Notes under the pieces: generated by a model
What the model was told of the DNA's origin: nothing
Databases searched by the model: none
Seen by the model: the letters and a program-made list of their open reading frames with translations, nothing else
Assembly: GCA_039916305.1 (NCBI GenBank)
Contig: JBDSLR010000005.1
Location: 136,103 to 200,102 of the forward strand
Direction of reading: 5' to 3'
Source of the DNA: JACMLD01 sp039916305
GTDB taxonomy: Bacteria; Bacteroidota; Bacteroidia; Chitinophagales; Chitinophagaceae
Length of the DNA: 64,000 bases
Shown: in pieces, positions 61,501 to 64,000 of the stretch
Layout of the letters: every line of letters starts with the position of its first letter
Numbering within the stretch: the first letter of the stretch is position 1
Made by a program: the position numbers and the translations under genes

Positions 61501-63705
61501 AATATTTCCCTGGTAAAAAAGTGAGTCAGTGGTCAGGTGTAAGGGAAGCGTGCGGATGGTATCTATGCGCATATCAAGTTTAAGCGCAGGATATTTGCTG
61601 GCAAAACTTCCGCTGGCATCCAATGATAACGCAATATTGGGATCACGTATATCTGCCACGGCTTTTAATTGCTGGTTGGCAATTGTGGCGTCCATGTTAA
61701 AATGCTGGTAGGCGTATTGCTTTATTTCTGCAGAACGCACAGTTGCGTGTACACGGGCATTGGCATATTGCGGGTCATATCCTCTTCCTTTTGCAATAAT
61801 CTTCGCAGTTATCAACCCAAATGTTTTGGCCGTATCAATAATTATTTTACCAAGGTTTAACCGATCGAGGATAATGATTAAATTATACCGCGCATTTCTT
61901 TTGTCTGAAAATTGGGACGCTGTTCCTTTGATGCTGACGTTACCTGCCGTAGAACGTAATTTTAAATCTGTTATCAGGTCATTCATGCCGCCATTAAATG
62001 TACCGGCAACGCTTACCTGTTCGGGTATCCTTATATTGGCAGGCAGTGTTTTTGCCGGAAGGAAGCTCAGGATATCTTTCCTGCTGCTGGTAAGATTCTT
62101 AATTACGAGGTTAGCATGAAACTTTTTCGGGTCGGTAGCATGTTGAATGGTACCTGCAATATCTACTCTTGTGGTTCCAATACCGCTGAACTGGAAAACA
62201 GGAATGCTAAGATTAGCCATCGTTCCTTTTACACGGCCATTAACCAGCAGCACCGTATTGCCGTTTTTGAAAGCCGGTTGTTTGGCCAGCTCCGGTACAA
62301 AATTGAGTATGTCTTTTACCTGTATTTTAGTATTACTGAGATCTGCATCGATGGTCATTTTAGATGGATCTTTCTGTATTGCTGCAATGGATGGATAGCC
62401 CAGCAGGACGGAGCGCTGAATGGAACTGCCTGGTGTCTTAATGCTCAGGTCTTTCAGGTAAGCCTGGTTACTGGCATATAAAAAGTTGGTGCGAAAGCTA
62501 TTCAGAACAAAGCCGCTGTGCTCTTCAAGGCTGAACTTTGTAATATTGCCGGCAATGGAATCGCTGCTGTATAGCAGGTTATTTATTTCGATGTTTAGTT
62601 TAGACGCTTTAATATGCGAATAGTCAATACCCCGGGCGAGTCGCGGTTTGCTGTCATCATCAAACTGGATATTATTATCCAGCATAGAGGTTTTGGCGAC
62701 CACTAAACGCCAGCCGGCTTCTGCTGAATCAACAATGGGCGCCGCTTTCTTAGTGAGCACATCAGCAGTGGAGGGCTTGCCTATTTTAACGGAAGCCATT
62801 GTCTTGTTTAACTGAATTTCATCCAGTTCAATCAGCTGCCGGCCCAGGTCAAAACTACGTACACCTCCTTTTAACTCTCCCAACTGTATTGTGCTGTACA
62901 ATGCAGATACTCTATTGCGGTAATCGAGTGTAATATCTGACAAGTCTATTTTTTTAAGCGCGAGTTGCAGGGGATTGGGTTGCCCGATATTCTTCTGCGC
63001 TTCAATATTTTCTTCCGGTGTTTGCAACGGTTTGTTCTGGTATACCCTGGCATGCACGCCGCTCATTTCAATCAGCGGAATGCCAAACTGCATATGTGTG
63101 GGGTCCAGCTTATCAATTTTAGTATTGCTGTGTTCAATCCACACTTCCATATCGTTACCGGTTACTATATCATTGTACACCAACCGCACTTTATGTAACA
63201 GGAGGTTATTGAGCGAAATTTTAAGCGCTGCTGTATCTTTTTTCGCCGGAGCCGTTTCTCCAGTACCAGCAAAAGCATCAATGATAAACTGAAAATTATA
63301 GCTGGTATCTGGTAGCTGTCTTTTTATTTTAGCAGTGATGCCTTCAAGTTCTATTTTGCTGATAGCTATGTCACTGTGGAGCAATTTCCACATGTCAACA
63401 CTCACCTTCAACGACTTGCCGGAAAGCAGGGTATCCTTGTGCCGGTCTTCTATGTAAACACTGCTTAGTTCTACTGTTTGCGGAAAACCGATATAAAGTT
63501 TACCGATGGCCACTTTAGTCTGTAGTTTGCCAGACAGATAGTCCTGCGCCTTTCCGCGGATGATGTTCTGAATATAAGGGGTTTGTACCAGTACAATGAC
63601 TAGTAAAAGCAGGATAAAAATGCCCAGTAATATCTTTAAGAAAAGCCTGCCAGCCCGCGCCGGTAAGGATCTGCGGGTAGTATTAACAGGCTTGTTTAAC
63701 GACAT
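58591..63705 (-). CDS. tamB: Translocation and assembly module TamB
   Basis: 1704 residues. An N-terminal anchor (FLKILLGIFILLLLVIVLVQ, about residues 23-43) is followed by over 1,300 residues of repetitive beta segments (KVAIGKLYIGFPQTVELSSV, then the AsmA-like IYIEDRHKDTLLSGKSLKVS) forming a hydrophobic groove, and the conserved C-terminal TamB (DUF490) domain near 1250-1660 (FEVDLKMQGQLLQPVITFDI, VSKNIIELVNEKLTEVRKEP). Lipid transport between inner and outer membrane is the favoured role; partner TamL follows in the operon. Confidence 0.93.
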   Translation of the reverse strand: MSLNKPVNTTRRSLPARAGRLFLKILLGIFILLLLVIVLVQTPYIQNIIRGKAQDYLSGKLQTKVAIGKLYIGFPQTVELSSVYIEDRHKDTLLSGKSLKVSVDMWKLLHSDIAISKIELEGITAKIKRQLPDTSYNFQFIIDAFAGTGETAPAKKDTAALKISLNNLLLHKVRLVYNDIVTGNDMEVWIEHSNTKIDKLDPTHMQFGIPLIEMSGVHARVYQNKPLQTPEENIEAQKNIGQPNPLQLALKKIDLSDITLDYRNRVSALYSTIQLGELKGGVRSFDLGRQLIELDEIQLNKTMASVKIGKPSTADVLTKKAAPIVDSAEAGWRLVVAKTSMLDNNIQFDDDSKPRLARGIDYSHIKASKLNIEINNLLYSSDSIAGNITKFSLEEHSGFVLNSFRTNFLYASNQAYLKDLSIKTPGSSIQRSVLLGYPSIAAIQKDPSKMTIDADLSNTKIQVKDILNFVPELAKQPAFKNGNTVLLVNGRVKGTMANLSIPVFQFSGIGTTRVDIAGTIQHATDPKKFHANLVIKNLTSSRKDILSFLPAKTLPANIRIPEQVSVAGTFNGGMNDLITDLKLRSTAGNVSIKGTASQFSDKRNARYNLIIILDRLNLGKIIIDTAKTFGLITAKIIAKGRGYDPQYANARVHATVRSAEIKQYAYQHFNMDATIANQQLKAVADIRDPNIALSLDASGSFASKYPALKLDMRIDTIRTLPLHLTTDSLFYQGNIAADFPSTNPDRLIGDLLVTKSVLLNNDRRIPMDTIQLASGRNDSGQFVHVRSDIVNLQLDGQYKLTQMGSVFQQAMEPYFSRVADSNLVKTDPYDFTINGTIVNKPLLKAFVPQLDSLKPVTLQSRFTSSDGWQATVQAPLIINGTNKINNVQLTAVTKQDKLLVNASIANIKSGTSLNVYATSLSASIANNKIDFSLLNKDKSGKNKYRIAGLLQQPSKGAYEFSLKPDSLMLNYDKWTVNNDNKIVYDGKGVNVTKFELGKDNQLLTINSGSPAPDAPIDINFKDFRLSTLSAFVKPDSLFIDGTLAGKAQLSDIMTQPTFTTDLSVNNLAMYADTLGNLRVQVNNTQANTFAADVLLNGRGNDVQLTGNYYVKPDNNSSFDLTADIRQLQLNTLEGATNKAIQDASGVVTGKLSVTGTLDKPLVNGDINFNKARFNLGMLNSYFTIDQEKIAFNEEGIRFDTFTILDSSNNKAVLDGMVYTKDFQHYKFDLSLRANDFHALNTDKKKNALYYGQLYFSTNLGIKGTELAPVIDGSLTVNDKTKLTLVLPQKEPGIEEREGIVKFINMNAPPTDFVFEKAIDTLNQSSAVGMDVSVNIEIKKEAELNIIVDEGNGDFLNVRGEALLNAGIDPSGKITLTGTYEIENGSYDLTFNMLKRKFDIQKGSKITFKGEPTDADVAITAVYIANTAPLDLVQDQLEGSVASIRNTYLQKLPFEVDLKMQGQLLQPVITFDIQLPDTKNYNVSKNIIELVNEKLTEVRKEPSELNKQVFALLLLGRFVTENPFQSSGGGLTAESFARASVSKLLTQQLNQLASDLIRGVDLNFDVVSQDDYSTGNRENRTDLNVALSKKLLNDRLTVTVGSNFELEGAQNSGQQSTNIAGNVALDYQLSKDGRYLLRAYRKNDYQGVLEGYIIETGIGFIISVDYNQLKEIFRSQKTKERLRAERRAKQEQKKLNQAAPKTSSE

Positions 63706-63824
63706 AGATAATATACTTCAAAAAAAATAGAATTGTAGTGTAATTAAACATGCAAAAGGCAGTCCAAATTAGGCACAAAAGCCTAATCTGCAACTCAGTC
63801 GAATATAGATATAAACACAGGAGT

Positions 63825-64000
63825 TTACAGGAATTGTTTTAAAATCTTCATGAGCACTTTTTCTTCTGCAGTGAGCCCGGTTTTGTTATCCGGTTCCTCC
63901 AGCTTATCCAGTTCTTTAAGGTAACCGGATAGATTGTTTTCTTCATATAATTTAATAAGCGTGGGGTGGACATAATATTTTTTGCATACCGTGCGGGTGT
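63825..64000 (-). CDS. DNA topoisomerase IB, C-terminal part (cut by window end)
   Basis: The last 57 codons of a minus-strand gene that continues beyond the window. VCKKYYVHPTLIKLYEENNL matches the C-terminal end of poxvirus-like type IB topoisomerases, where the active-site Tyr lies in the RKYYVHP-type motif (here KKYYVHP). The end is extended with LTAEEKVLMKILKQFL. The rest of the enzyme is not visible, so full integrity is unknown. It lies upstream of tamB on the same strand, 119 nt away. Confidence 0.8.
   Translation of the reverse strand, partial: TRTVCKKYYVHPTLIKLYEENNLSGYLKELDKLEEPDNKTGLTAEEKVLMKILKQFL

Overview
The window looks like a chromosomal segment of a member of the Bacteroidota, most likely family Chitinophagaceae. 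This rests on gene content (TamL-type lipoprotein next to TamB, ECF sigma factor coupled to a membrane/beta-barrel protein, fused E1 dehydrogenase, LytTR/histidine-kinase pair, MGH1-like GH63 and GH76 hydrolases, DUF3467), on the lack of Shine-Dalgarno sequences, and on repeated TAnnTTYG promoter boxes typical of the phylum. The genus cannot be fixed by reading alone.

Layout. 1-17 kb is mostly housekeeping: a truncated DUF6340-like protein, aspartate kinase, an Ldh-family dehydrogenase, ssb, an M14 peptidase, cyanophycinase, DUF3467, a four-helix-bundle protein, radC, prs, rplY, pth, a fumarylacetoacetase-family enzyme and a fused 2-oxoacid dehydrogenase E1. A full-length but catalytically degenerate IS1595-type transposase (17.1-17.8 kb) sits just before tRNA-Met(CAU).

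The tRNA marks the start of an accessory region (18.0 to about 28.6 kb). The 3' half of the tRNA plus its terminator is repeated as a near-perfect 78-79 bp direct repeat 4.2 kb downstream and again, decayed, at 23.85 kb. This is the footprint of successive site-specific integrations whose integrases are gone. Inside lie a dead hypoxanthine-DNA glycosylase gene, an orphan FtsX/MacB-type permease, a small membrane-protein gene followed by an attC-like palindrome, small hypothetical proteins, REP-like palindromes, an AraC/SDR pair, a transposase HTH stub and a two-gene copper-type module (Cys-rich four-helix protein plus His/Met-rich beta-barrel).

From 28.6 kb on the segment is mainly cell-envelope biology: a GH63-like glucosidase, a PAP2 phosphatase, a LytTR two-component pair, an ECF sigma factor with its coupled membrane protein, a tightly overlapping five-gene operon (beta-barrel, glycerophosphodiesterase lipoprotein, beta-barrel, metallophosphoesterase, L,D-transpeptidase), an ArsR repressor with three matching 24-bp operators controlling an RND tripartite efflux pump, a BamA-like barrel, a GH76 enzyme, an AsmA-like protein and a tamB-tamL operon. 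The window ends inside a DNA topoisomerase IB gene.

The best candidates for something new are the nested tRNA-Met integration scars, the apparently domesticated IS1595 transposase beside them, the solitary attC-like site, the five-gene envelope operon, and the ArsR/three-operator efflux circuit.
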